Of a DNA stretch of 50,218 bases, positions 7,983 through 15,809 are shown piece by piece. Source of the stretch: Hyphomonadaceae bacterium. GTDB taxonomy: Bacteria; Pseudomonadota; Alphaproteobacteria; Caulobacterales; Hyphomonadaceae. The number at the start of each line of letters is the position of its first letter. The stretch's first letter is position 1. The notes beneath the pieces are model-generated. The model saw only the letters and a list, made by a program, of their open reading frames with translations, searched no databases and had not been told where the DNA came from. The stretch is taken from the NCBI GenBank assembly GCA_030158285.1, contig JAOATF010000107.1, positions 1-50,218 on the forward strand, written 5' to 3'. A program made the position numbers and the translations under genes.

Positions 7983-8669
7983 ATGAGGATCAAGGCTCTT
8001 CTCGTTCTGTCGGCGCTGGCGGCTTCGGCCACGGCGATGGCCCTGCCCGCGAGTGCGCAGGGTGCTGTGCGCAGCTGCCAGCAGGCGAAACAGGATAACC
8101 AGGTCGGCGGCATGATCCTGGGTGGCATTCTGGGTGGTGTCCTGGGCAGCAACGCCGCCGCCAGCGGCCACAAGGGCGATGGCACCGCGGTCGGCGCGGT
8201 TCTCGGCGGCATGGTCGGTTCCGGCATCGGCGGCGGTTCGACCCGCTGCGCCCCGCCGCCCTCGGGCTATGGCAACGGCTATGGCGGATCGGGCTATCCG
8301 TCCGGCTATGGCGGGTACAACGACAATCCGAATTATGGTGGGCCGTACTATGACGGCTATGGCGGCGGCGGTTATTCGCCCTCGCCGTACGGTGCGGCGC
8401 CAGTGGATGCCTATCCGTATGATCCGGGCGCACCGCAGTATCGGTATGGTCAGGACACGTATGGCGGCAGCGGCGTCAGGTCGCACGATAGCGACCGCTA
8501 CCGGCTGGACCCCGACCGTCGCGGGGCCTATAGTCAGGGCGACGATTATGCGGGGACTGATTGTTCAGAGGCGACGCAAGTTACGCGGCTGCCTGATGGC
8601 ACTGAAGTCCACCGTCCAGTTGAGGTCTGCCGGGACGCCCGCTACGGCGATTGGCGGATAAAAGACTAG
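7983..8669 (+). CDS. Glycine-zipper surface protein, secreted
   Basis: 228 residues. A Sec signal peptide (about 1-26, ending LPASAQG) is followed by Cys32 and a glycine-zipper region (residues 42-84, repeated GG.LGG pairs) like that of the 17-kDa surface antigen / SlyB-type outer-membrane proteins. Residues ~95-165 are a Gly/Tyr/Pro-rich low-complexity region (repeats of GYGG, YG.PY). The C-terminal part is folded-looking with two Cys (DCSEATQ...VEVCRD). Start at 7983 is fixed by a GGAGGA Shine-Dalgarno. Probably an outer-membrane or periplasmic protein that oligomerises through the zipper; exact role unknown. Confidence 0.85.
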   Translation: MRIKALLVLSALAASATAMALPASAQGAVRSCQQAKQDNQVGGMILGGILGGVLGSNAAASGHKGDGTAVGAVLGGMVGSGIGGGSTRCAPPPSGYGNGYGGSGYPSGYGGYNDNPNYGGPYYDGYGGGGYSPSPYGAAPVDAYPYDPGAPQYRYGQDTYGGSGVRSHDSDRYRLDPDRRGAYSQGDDYAGTDCSEATQVTRLPDGTEVHRPVEVCRDARYGDWRIKD

Positions 8670-8713
8670 GTTGCGAGCGATCTGCACGCTGCGGGATCGG
8701 GCAATCTTCAGGG

Positions 8714-8743
8714 ACAGGCCCGTCCCCCCAACCCAGGGCCTGT
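8714..8743 (+). other. Hairpin (first of two in tandem)
   Basis: ACAGGCCC at 8714-8721 pairs perfectly with GGGCCTGT at 8736-8743 around a 14-nt C-rich loop. It lies 44 nt after the glycine-zipper gene and 3 nt before a second, stronger hairpin. With it, it could form the end of the mRNA or a small structured RNA. Confidence 0.4.
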
Positions 8744-8746
8744 GAG

Positions 8747-8780
8747 GACGAGCCGTGTTGCGCAAGCAGCGCGGCTCGTC
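8747..8780 (+). terminator. Strong hairpin with GCAA tetraloop, probable terminator
   Basis: 15-bp stem (8747-8761 with 8766-8780), broken only by two positions that would be G-U pairs in RNA, capped by a GCAA (GNRA) tetraloop. It is the obvious end for the 7983-8669 transcript, although the following sequence has only a TTTT some 15 nt downstream rather than an immediate U-tract. From here to 8914 the intergenic DNA is visibly less GC-rich than its surroundings; I see no gene in it. Confidence 0.5.
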
Positions 8781-8914
8781 TGATTCCGGGCTCTGTTTTC
8801 CACTCTCATTTGCCGTAACGTAAGTCGCTGTGGAAAGCCGACGTTTTGCGTGTGTTCGGAAATCTGCATTCTCGACGGCATGAACCCATTTTCCGAAATT
8901 TGGTATGGCCTAGC

Positions 8915-9670
8915 TCAACGATCTGACGGAGCGTTCGACGCCATAAACAGTCTTTCCCGATTGCCGTCGCCGCCCGTGATGGGGCTGTCGGCCCAGGTCA
9001 GCACCCGCCAGCCGGCCTGAAGCAGCCATTGCATCAGCGCTTCTGCGGCTGCGTCTTTCGCAGCCTCATTCGAGACGATGCCGCCCTTGCCTACATGTTC
9101 GCGGCCGACTTCGAATTGTGGTTTGAATAGAGCTACCAGTTGTGCTTGTGGCGCGGCTAGTTGCAGGGGTGGTCCGAGCAGTTTGGCGAGGCCAATGAAG
9201 CTGGCGTCGCAGACGAGGATGGTTGGGGGCTCGATAACCCTTTCGGCTGTGAGGTTTCGTGCATCCGTCGATTCCAGCGAGACGACGCGGGAATCGCTCT
9301 GCAGCCTGGGGTGCAGCTGCCCCGTGCCGACATCGACGGCGACAACGCGGCGGGCGCCTCTGGCCAGCAGGACGTCCGTAAAACCGCCGGTCGAAGACCC
9401 GATATCGAGGCAGTGCTGCCCGCTGACATCGACGCCAAAGGCGGTGAGCGCGTGGTCCAGCTTCAAGCCGCCGCGGGACACCCAGGGATGCAGCGGCTCG
9501 GCCTCAATTCGGGTAGCCCCAGTGACCAGCTGGCCGGGCTTGGCAGCCACATTCCCCTCGACACGGACCTTCCCCGTCTCGATGGCCTCGCGCGCCTGGC
9601 CGCGTGAGGGCGACAGGCCCCGGCGGACCAGTTCGATATCCAGGCGTCGTGAGTCGTCTGCCTCGCTCAT
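8915..9670 (-). CDS. tlyA: TlyA family rRNA 2'-O-methyltransferase (hemolysin A family)
   Basis: 251 residues: an N-terminal S4 RNA-binding domain (about 9-70, RLD.ELVRRGLSPSRGQAREAIE.GKV.V.G) and an FtsJ-like SAM methyltransferase domain. SAM motif I reads CLDIGSSTGGFTDVLL. The family K-D-K-E catalytic set is visible: Lys in SRGGLKL, Asp in VCDASFI, Lys in LFKPQFE and Glu in GNRERLF. Characterised members 2'-O-methylate cytidines in 16S and 23S rRNA, affecting capreomycin sensitivity. Divergent from zntB. Confidence 0.93.
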   Translation of the reverse strand: MSEADDSRRLDIELVRRGLSPSRGQAREAIETGKVRVEGNVAAKPGQLVTGATRIEAEPLHPWVSRGGLKLDHALTAFGVDVSGQHCLDIGSSTGGFTDVLLARGARRVVAVDVGTGQLHPRLQSDSRVVSLESTDARNLTAERVIEPPTILVCDASFIGLAKLLGPPLQLAAPQAQLVALFKPQFEVGREHVGKGGIVSNEAAKDAAAEALMQWLLQAGWRVLTWADSPITGGDGNRERLFMASNAPSDR

Positions 9671-9758
9671 GGCCCGTCTGTAGGACCTCCAGACCCCTCT
9701 GCGCTAGGCGTGCGGGGCGGAGCAGTCTAGAAAGCCCCACCTGATTGAAGGGTCGCCG

Positions 9759-10778
9759 ATGCCGGTCTCGCCTATCGAACGCAACGATCATTCCGAGCCG
9801 AACGCCGAAGCCTTCATCTTCGGCTTCGAATTCAAGCCCGACGGCATGATCGACCGGATCGACTGGTCGAAGATCAAGCCGACCGCCGCCTGCCCCACAT
9901 CCGGGTGGCGCTGGCTGCATTTCAACCGGCTGGCGGCCGAGACGCGGGAGTGGCTGGAATCCTCCAGCGACCTCGACGAGACGGTGATCTCGGCGCTGCT
10001 GGCAACCGAGACACGGCCGCGTTGCGCCGCCTATGAGGATGGCGTGCTGCTGAACCTGCGCGGCATCAACCACAATCCGGGCGCCGAGCCTGAGGACATG
10101 ATTTCCGTCCGCATCTGGGCGACGCGGAATCTCGTGATCTCCATGCGGTCCTATCCGGTGAGGGCCGTGCATGAGGTGCGCGAAGAGGTTTCATCCGGCC
10201 AGCTCGACGCGCTGTCGCCCGGATCTCTGCTGGTCGCGATCGCGGACAAGCTGGTCGACAAGATCGAGCCGGTGGTGGAGCAGCTGAAGGACGAGGCGGA
10301 CGAGTTCGAGGAACAGCTGCTGACGTCGAAGAGGCACCTGCCGGCGATACCGCTGGCGGAATTCCGCAGCACGATCCTTGTCCTGCGCCGCTACATCCTG
10401 CCCCAGCGCGATGCGATGGTGCAGCTTCAGCGTGAGGGGCGCCCTTTGCTGGAGGAGGATCAGGGTTTGCACCTGCGCGAGACGGCGGACCGGATCACAC
10501 GCATCGCGGAAGAACTGGATTCCATCCGCGACCGCGCGGCCGTGCTGCAGGACCAGCTTTCCGGTCAACGGCAGGAGCAGTTGAACCGGCGCCTGCTGGC
10601 GCTGTCCATCATTTCAGCCTTCTTCCTGCCGATGACCTTCCTGACCGGGCTGCTTGGAATGAACCTCGCGGGCATTCCCTACAATCAGGAGCCATGGTCG
10701 TTCGGCGCGGTGGTTGGCCTGACGGCGGTGCTGGGTATCGGGCTGCTTGGCCTGCTGAAGTGGCATCGCTGGATCTAG
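9759..10778 (+). CDS. zntB: ZntB-type CorA family metal transporter
   Basis: 339 residues. A large cytosolic N-terminal domain is followed by a long coiled-coil helix (about residues 160-270, rich in E, R, L and Q) and two C-terminal membrane helices. The CorA signature GMN occurs in LTGLLGMNLAGIP just after the first helix; the GI/IP extension after GMN is usual for ZntB-type proteins. The protein forms pentameric channels in the inner membrane and moves Zn2+ or other divalent cations. Its C-terminus ends in a short basic tail (KWHRWI). A REP-like element follows. Confidence 0.93.
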   Translation: MPVSPIERNDHSEPNAEAFIFGFEFKPDGMIDRIDWSKIKPTAACPTSGWRWLHFNRLAAETREWLESSSDLDETVISALLATETRPRCAAYEDGVLLNLRGINHNPGAEPEDMISVRIWATRNLVISMRSYPVRAVHEVREEVSSGQLDALSPGSLLVAIADKLVDKIEPVVEQLKDEADEFEEQLLTSKRHLPAIPLAEFRSTILVLRRYILPQRDAMVQLQREGRPLLEEDQGLHLRETADRITRIAEELDSIRDRAAVLQDQLSGQRQEQLNRRLLALSIISAFFLPMTFLTGLLGMNLAGIPYNQEPWSFGAVVGLTAVLGIGLLGLLKWHRWI

Positions 10779-10838
10779 CGCGAGTTGCTGCTGACATGAA
10801 TCGCCGCGCCCCTCCTCCCCTGCGCAGCGGAGCGGAGC

Positions 10839-10869
10839 GGGGGAGGTGTCGCGAAGCGACGGTGGGGGC
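10839..10869 (+). repeat. REP-like palindromic element, diverged copy C
   Basis: GGGGGAGGTG, a 5-bp hairpin GTCGC-GAA-GCGAC, then GGTGGGGGC. The layout matches the copies at 368-416 and 495-544 (G-rich arm, internal stem, second G-rich arm) but the unit is shorter. The 262-nt gap between zntB and 11041 contains this element, a complementary C-rich stretch upstream (10810-10820) and the hairpin at 10958-10980; no gene is evident. Confidence 0.6.
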
Positions 10870-10957
10870 AGGCCGCAAGCGCTGGTCTATGCGCGTGGGT
10901 CCATTCCCCTTGGGGCTCGCCCGTCAACGCTGCGCGTCGACCCCACCCTTCGGGGTA

Positions 10958-10980
10958 CTTCCCCCGCTTCGCAGGGGAAG
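10958..10980 (+). other. Hairpin in repeat-rich gap after zntB
   Basis: CTTCCCC and GGGGAAG form a perfect 7-bp stem around a 9-nt loop. Just before it, ACCCC...GGGGT forms a smaller stem. Together with copy C this makes an extended inverted structure that could act as a bidirectional terminator between zntB and the convergent small gene at 11041. Confidence 0.4.
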
Positions 10981-11040
10981 ATGTCGCCGGCCCCTGTACG
11001 AGATAAACGCCAGACTGATCCAGCTCATGTGCAACTTGCT

Positions 11041-11268
11041 CTAGGTCTTGTCGTCGCCGTCCGTGGCGTTGTCGATCGTTTCCTTCACGCCCTCACCTAC
11101 GCCACCGATTGATTCCTGCAGCGGCTCGGTCGTGCGATCGAGGCCTTCAAGCTTCTGGTCCATTTCGCGGCCGGCGCTTTCCAGCGATCCGTCGCGCATC
11201 CAGTAGAAGCCCATCACGCCGATGAAGACCACGGCGATGGCGACGATGATTCCGGCAAGCACGCGCAT
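11041..11268 (-). CDS. Small single-span membrane protein (paralogue of 11309-11533 product)
   Basis: 75 residues: one N-terminal membrane helix (LAGIIVAIAVVFIGVMGFYWM), then RDGSLESAG..MD and a charged helix-forming tail that ends ATDGDDKT. The ATG at 11268 has a clear AGGAG 8 nt upstream, so the longer frame to 11349 is rejected. The same layout, the MRDGSL/IRDGSL motif and the ATDGDD end are shared with the upstream gene, so the pair arose by duplication. The family and function are unknown to me; the tail would lie in one soluble compartment and may form an amphipathic helix. Confidence 0.78.
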   Translation of the reverse strand: MRVLAGIIVAIAVVFIGVMGFYWMRDGSLESAGREMDQKLEGLDRTTEPLQESIGGVGEGVKETIDNATDGDDKT

Positions 11269-11308
11269 GGCGTTGCTCCTGTAAAGCTTTGGATCATGAA
11301 GCGAGGGA

Positions 11309-11533
11309 TCAGGTGCGGTCGTCGCCGTCGGTGGCTTTCTGCACGGCATCGCCCGTCGACGTGACGATCTCGTCGGTGGTTTCGACGATGTTGCTGCCCG
11401 TCTGGCTCAGCAGGTTGTCCATCGCGGCGCCGCCTTCACGCAGCGATCCGTCGCGGATCCAGAAGAAGATGATCATGGTGGCGAACGCGAAAACCGTGAA
11501 CACCAGGACAGACCAGACTGCGGAGCGGCTCAT
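11309..11533 (-). CDS. Small single-span membrane protein
   Basis: 74 residues with an N-terminal membrane helix (VWSVLVFTVFAFATMIIFFWI) followed by RDGSLREGG.AMDNLL and a Thr/Asp-rich helical tail ending ATDGDDRT. AGGGAA precedes the ATG. It lies 40 nt upstream of its paralogue on the same strand and the two are probably co-transcribed. Some other gene may be their partner, but nothing in the window identifies it. Confidence 0.78.
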   Translation of the reverse strand: MSRSAVWSVLVFTVFAFATMIIFFWIRDGSLREGGAAMDNLLSQTGSNIVETTDEIVTSTGDAVQKATDGDDRT

Positions 11534-11658
11534 GTGGGGTTCCCTCAGTGTGTGTCAAAGGGGGAACGCACGTCTGACTTCAGGGTTTCATTCAATGATG
11601 CGGGCGCGATGCGACCGGCATCCCCCTCATCGGGGAAATCAGGCGAATGAGGTGCGTT

Positions 11659-11817
11659 ATGGCTGTCGACCGCAAGAATATGCCCACCGACGACGTGCGG
11701 CAGGGCGAGACGGGCCACCATGTTCGCTACATCCTGGGATGGAGCCTGCTGCTTGGTGTTGTCGGGCTTGGCGCCATCATGTTGTTCATGATCGGCGGCG
11801 CAAACCCGACAACCTAG
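11659..11817 (+). CDS. Very small membrane protein (52 residues)
   Basis: 52 codons with a hydrophilic N-terminal half (MAVDRKNMPTDD...GETGHHVRY) and one hydrophobic C-terminal helix (ILGWSLLLGVVGLGAIMLFMIGG). GAGGTG sits 7 nt before the ATG. Codon use matches the neighbours and the composition is that of a real single-span protein, not random GC-rich DNA. It is divergent from the two other small membrane proteins and ends 9 nt before the convergent acyl-CoA ligase. Function unknown. Confidence 0.72.
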   Translation: MAVDRKNMPTDDVRQGETGHHVRYILGWSLLLGVVGLGAIMLFMIGGANPTT

Positions 11818-11826
11818 CATCGACGC

Positions 11827-13569
11827 TCAGTCACGCGGCTTGAAGCGAGCGCGCAGCTCGTTCTTCATGATCTTGCCGTTTGCGTTGCGCGGCAGTGGAT
11901 CACGCTGGATCTGGATTTCGACGGGAACCTTGAAGCCTGCGATCTTCTGGGCGACGAAGTTCCGCAATGCGTCCTGCGTGACGTCCATGTCGGGCTTGAT
12001 CTGCACGACCGCGCCGACTTCCTCACCGAGCACCTTGTGCGGGATGCCGACGATGGCGGCGTCCATGATGGCGGGGTGTTCGTAGAGCGCGTTCTCGACT
12101 TCGATCGAGTAGATGTTCTCGCCGCCGCGGATCAGCATGTCCTTGGCGCGATCAGTGAGGAAGACGAAGCTTTCGTCATCCATGTAGCCGACATCGCCGG
12201 TAACGACCCAACCATCGATATAGGTCTTGGCGGTGGCTTCGGGCTTGTTCCAGTAGAGCTTGCAGTTGTTGGGGCCTTTGACCCACAGCTCGCCCACCTG
12301 GTTGGGACCGAGGGACGCGCCGTTGGCGCCGACGATCTTGAAGTCCATTGCAACAGACGGCGCGCCGCAGGAATCCGGGCGGCGCTCGTAATCCTTGCCG
12401 AAGTTCACGCACGAGGCAGCGCAGGTTTCCGTCATGCCCCAGCCGTTCGATGGGATGGCTTCGGGGAAACGCTTCTTGATGGTGGCAACCAGTGCGGGCG
12501 CGGACGGCGCGCCGCCATAACCGACGACGGCGATGGAGGAGAGATCGTATTTGTCGCGATCCGGATGCTCCAGCACCTGCCACGCAATGGCGGGGACGCC
12601 GCCGATGGTGGTGATCTTTTCACGCTGGATGATCTCGAGCGCGTCGGCCGGATCCCACTTGTACATCGTGACGATCTTGTCGGCGTTCATGATCGCGGGG
12701 ACGAGGTTCGAGAAGGCGCCGGTGGCGTGGAAGAACGGAATGGCGAGCAGCGCGATACGCTGGGGATCGACCTTGGGATCGCGCACGGGCGGGGCTTCGC
12801 CCTGGCGCAGGAAGTGGCGCGCCTGGCAGGACATGCCGTTGAAGACGTTCGAGATGATGGCGCGGTGCGAGGCCAGCGCGCCTTTCGGGCGGCCGGTAGT
12901 GCCCGACGTGTACATGATGGTGGCGTCGTCATCGGGGGCGACGTCTGCCGCCGGCGCGGCGATGTCCGGCAGGCTGGCCCAGGATTTCGCGGGGCCGATG
13001 AGCTTTTCGAGCGAGACGATGGCGGGGGCGGCTTCATCATCGCCGCCACGGGCGACGATGACGGTTTTCAGTTGCGGCAGTTTCGGCAGGTAGTCGCGGA
13101 TACGCTCGAGCTTTTCCGGATCGACGATGGCGACTTTCGCGCCCGAATCCGCGAGGCCGTATTCCAGCTCCTCCCCTGTCCACCAGGAATTGAGCGGGGT
13201 GGCGACGGCGCCGATGAGCAGCGGGGCGAAAAACGCGACCGGCCATTGCGGATAGTTGCGCATGACGACAGCGACGCGGTCGCCCTTTTTCACGCCGTAC
13301 TCGTCGCGGAGCTTTTTCGCGAGATGGGCCGCAGCCTTGAAGTTGGCCCCGAACGTGATCCGCTCATCCTGATAGACGATGTATTCGCGGTTGGCCCATT
13401 CCAGCGAACCGATCACGATGTCGCGCAGGGTGGCGGGGGCATTCTTGTAGGTGTGGAGCGTGACGCCGTTGATGACTTTGTCTTCGAGCTCGAACTTCGC
13501 GCCGGGGGACGTCATCAGCGCATTGCACTGCGCGATGGACATCACCGGGAAGGCGGCTTCGCTGGTCAT
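11827..13569 (-). CDS. AMP-binding acyl-CoA synthetase (fatty-acid CoA ligase type)
   Basis: 580 residues. Activates a carboxylic acid with ATP to an acyl-adenylate and transfers it to CoA. The P-loop-like motif TSGTTGRPKG is at residues 221-230, followed by FFHATGAF, the NGWGMTET motif, VTGDVGYMDD, and DRAKDMLIRGGENIYSIEVE; the C-terminal catalytic Lys is in PRNANGKIMKNELR. All key regions are intact. The start is ATG 13569 with GGGAG upstream; the longer frame to 14148 lies under the GNAT gene. Chain-length preference cannot be read from the sequence. Divergent from the GNAT gene. Confidence 0.95.
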   Translation of the reverse strand: MTSEAAFPVMSIAQCNALMTSPGAKFELEDKVINGVTLHTYKNAPATLRDIVIGSLEWANREYIVYQDERITFGANFKAAAHLAKKLRDEYGVKKGDRVAVVMRNYPQWPVAFFAPLLIGAVATPLNSWWTGEELEYGLADSGAKVAIVDPEKLERIRDYLPKLPQLKTVIVARGGDDEAAPAIVSLEKLIGPAKSWASLPDIAAPAADVAPDDDATIMYTSGTTGRPKGALASHRAIISNVFNGMSCQARHFLRQGEAPPVRDPKVDPQRIALLAIPFFHATGAFSNLVPAIMNADKIVTMYKWDPADALEIIQREKITTIGGVPAIAWQVLEHPDRDKYDLSSIAVVGYGGAPSAPALVATIKKRFPEAIPSNGWGMTETCAASCVNFGKDYERRPDSCGAPSVAMDFKIVGANGASLGPNQVGELWVKGPNNCKLYWNKPEATAKTYIDGWVVTGDVGYMDDESFVFLTDRAKDMLIRGGENIYSIEVENALYEHPAIMDAAIVGIPHKVLGEEVGAVVQIKPDMDVTQDALRNFVAQKIAGFKVPVEIQIQRDPLPRNANGKIMKNELRARFKPRD

Positions 13570-13716
13570 CAGGCTTTGCTCCCTAGTCGCTTTTTTGGTG
13601 TCGTTTCTGGTCGTTAAACGGAGATCGCACAGCCAGCCGTTCCGGGCTAGAGGTTTGGCGCGCGTGGACCCGCAAATCGGTCCGTGCAACGCTGCGCCGC
13701 AGCAACGGAGGGACCG

Positions 13717-14220
13717 GTGGCCATCGAGATCGTGGACGCGAGCGAGCGCCACCTGCCCGGCATAACGGCGATCTTCAACCACGCCGTGCGCGAGACGTTT
13801 TCGATCTGGTCCGAGAGCGAGACCACGATCGACCTGCGCCGGACATGGATGGCGGCGCGGCGGGTGGCGGGCTTTCCGGTGATTGTCGCAATCGATCCGG
13901 CGAAACCGGATGATGTGCTGGGGTATGGCAGCTTCGGCACGTTCAGGGACTTTCCGGGCTATGTGAAGACGGTGGAGCATTCGGTCTATATCGCGCCTGC
14001 GGCACAGCGGCGGGGCATCGGCAAGCGCGTGCTGGCCGAGCTGGTGAAGCGGGCGAAGGCTAAGGGGCTGGAAGCGATGGTGGGCGGGATCGACAGCGCG
14101 AATGCCGGCTCCATAGCGCTGCATGAGCAGGCGGGGTTCGAAGTTCAAGGCAACCTCAAGGGCGTGGGCCGCAAGTTCGGCAAGCAGCTGGATCTGGTGT
14201 TCATGGTGAAGGCGCTATGA
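13717..14220 (+). CDS. GNAT N-acetyltransferase (PAT/MnaT-like)
   Basis: 167 residues. The N-terminal IFNHAVRET.S.WSES..T...R and the acetyl-CoA loop QRRGIGKRVLAELV, with a final ALHEQAGFEVQG...GRKFG..LDLVFM, are those of the phosphinothricin / methionine-sulfoximine acetyltransferase group. Such proteins acetylate free amino-acid analogues or amino acids. I chose GTG 13717 because GGAGGGA lies just upstream. Its stop overlaps the next start by ATGA (14217-14220), coupling it to the transporter. Confidence 0.9.
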   Translation: MAIEIVDASERHLPGITAIFNHAVRETFSIWSESETTIDLRRTWMAARRVAGFPVIVAIDPAKPDDVLGYGSFGTFRDFPGYVKTVEHSVYIAPAAQRRGIGKRVLAELVKRAKAKGLEAMVGGIDSANAGSIALHEQAGFEVQGNLKGVGRKFGKQLDLVFMVKAL

Positions 14221-15809
14221 GCGAGGCCAACGACACGCCATCGGAGATTGCGGGCGGCACGGGGCGCGTGGCGCGCGTGGGGCTGTGGCTGGGGCCGTTG
14301 CTGGCGGTGGGCGCTTACCTGCTGCCGACGCCGGGGTTGGCGCATGAGGCGAAGCTTGTGCTGGCGCTTCTGGTGCTGATGGCGACGTGGTGGATCACCG
14401 AGGCGATCCCGCTGGCGGCGACCGCCCTGCTCCCCATCGTGGCGATCCCGCTGATCGGCATCGATGTGACGGTGACCGCGCGCGGAACGCTGGCCTGCGC
14501 GACGGAGGGGTTGTGCCTTGCTGCGTTCGAGACAGCGCCGGGGGCGATCCGGCCGATGGGGCTGGGCGATCTGGGGACGTATTATTCGAACCCGGTGGTG
14601 CTGCTGTATATTGGCGGCTTCCTGCTGGGGATTGCGATTGAGCGCTGGGGGCTGTCGACGCGGATTGCCTACGGGCTGGTGTCGCGCGGCGGGGCGCGAC
14701 CGGGGCTGATGCTGGCGGGGTTCATCGCGGCGGCGGGCTTCATCTCGATGTGGATTTCGAACACATCGACCTCGCTGATCCTGACGCCGCTGGCGTTGTC
14801 TGTCGCGGCGGGGTCTGCGGTGAACGGGCGGGAGGATCCGAAGTTCGCGGCGGCGCTGGTGCTGGCGGTGGCGTATGCGGCGACGGTTGGCGGGCTGGCG
14901 ACGCCGATCGGCACGCCGCCGAACGGGATCGCGCTGACGCAGCTGCGGCTGCAGGGCATCGAGGTGTCGTTCGGGCAGTGGATGGCGGTGGGTGTGCCGG
15001 TGGTGATCGTGCTGTTGCCGATGGCGTGGTTCATCCTGTCGCGCGGGTTGAAGGTGGATGCCAAGGGCGCGGCGGGGGCGCAGGCGCGTGTGCGGGAGGA
15101 GCTGGCGAAGCTCGGCCCGCTGTCGCAGCCGGAAGCGCGGGTGGCGATGATCTTCTTCCTGATCGCCGGGCTCTGGATGATCTCGACGCTGGTGGCGGAC
15201 TGGATCGGGGCGGTGCTGCTGGGCGGGGCCAGGATTGATAGCGGGCATGTCGACACGATCATCGCCACGATTGGCGCGCTGTTGCTGTTCATTGTGCCGG
15301 CGGGCGGCGGGAATGGGCGGCCGCTGCTGAACTGGGCGGAGGCGCAGCGCATTCCATGGGGCATTCTCATCCTGTTCGGTGGCGGACTGGCGCTGGCGGC
15401 GGCGGCGGAGCTTTCGGGACTATCGCCCTGGCTGGCCAAGGGGCTGGAGGGGCTGACGGGCGTTCACCCGGCGCTGGTGATCCTGCTGATCGGGCTGCTG
15501 GTGATCGTGATCACGGAGTTCGCCTCCAACATCGCGACAATCTCGCTGATGGGGCCGGTGCTGCTCTCGGTTGCGGGGACGCATGAGTCACTGGGCGCGG
15601 CGAGCTTCATCGTGCCGGCGGCGATGGCGGCTTCGATGGGCTTTGCGATGCCGGTGGGATCGGCGTCGAACGCGATTGCGTACGGCACGGGCAAGGTACG
15701 CCAAGCGGACATGATACGGCGCGGCCTGATCATGAATCTCTGCGCGCTGATCGTGCTGACGATTGTGGGGCTGACGCTTGCGCCCGCGGTTCTGGGAGGC
15801 GCGGGATGA
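14217..15809 (+). CDS. SLC13/DASS family anion transporter
   Basis: 530 residues, about 11-12 membrane helices. The two SNT-type sodium/substrate motifs are visible: MWISNTSTSLIL in the first half and ITEFASNIATIS in the second. ATWWITEAIPLAATALLPI is the usual family N-terminal block. Members move di- or tricarboxylates, or sulphate, with Na+. An insertion of about 30 residues (CATEGLCLAAFETAPGAI region, near residue 90) is longer than in many homologues. It is flanked by ATGA overlaps on both sides, linking acetyltransferase, transporter and esterase in one translational unit. Confidence 0.92.
   Translation: MSEANDTPSEIAGGTGRVARVGLWLGPLLAVGAYLLPTPGLAHEAKLVLALLVLMATWWITEAIPLAATALLPIVAIPLIGIDVTVTARGTLACATEGLCLAAFETAPGAIRPMGLGDLGTYYSNPVVLLYIGGFLLGIAIERWGLSTRIAYGLVSRGGARPGLMLAGFIAAAGFISMWISNTSTSLILTPLALSVAAGSAVNGREDPKFAAALVLAVAYAATVGGLATPIGTPPNGIALTQLRLQGIEVSFGQWMAVGVPVVIVLLPMAWFILSRGLKVDAKGAAGAQARVREELAKLGPLSQPEARVAMIFFLIAGLWMISTLVADWIGAVLLGGARIDSGHVDTIIATIGALLLFIVPAGGGNGRPLLNWAEAQRIPWGILILFGGGLALAAAAELSGLSPWLAKGLEGLTGVHPALVILLIGLLVIVITEFASNIATISLMGPVLLSVAGTHESLGAASFIVPAAMAASMGFAMPVGSASNAIAYGTGKVRQADMIRRGLIMNLCALIVLTIVGLTLAPAVLGGAG

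Noticed and set aside
10800-10990. Possible CRISPR-like repeats
   Set aside because: The G-rich and C-rich segments are inverted hairpin arms, not evenly spaced direct repeats, and no cas gene is near.
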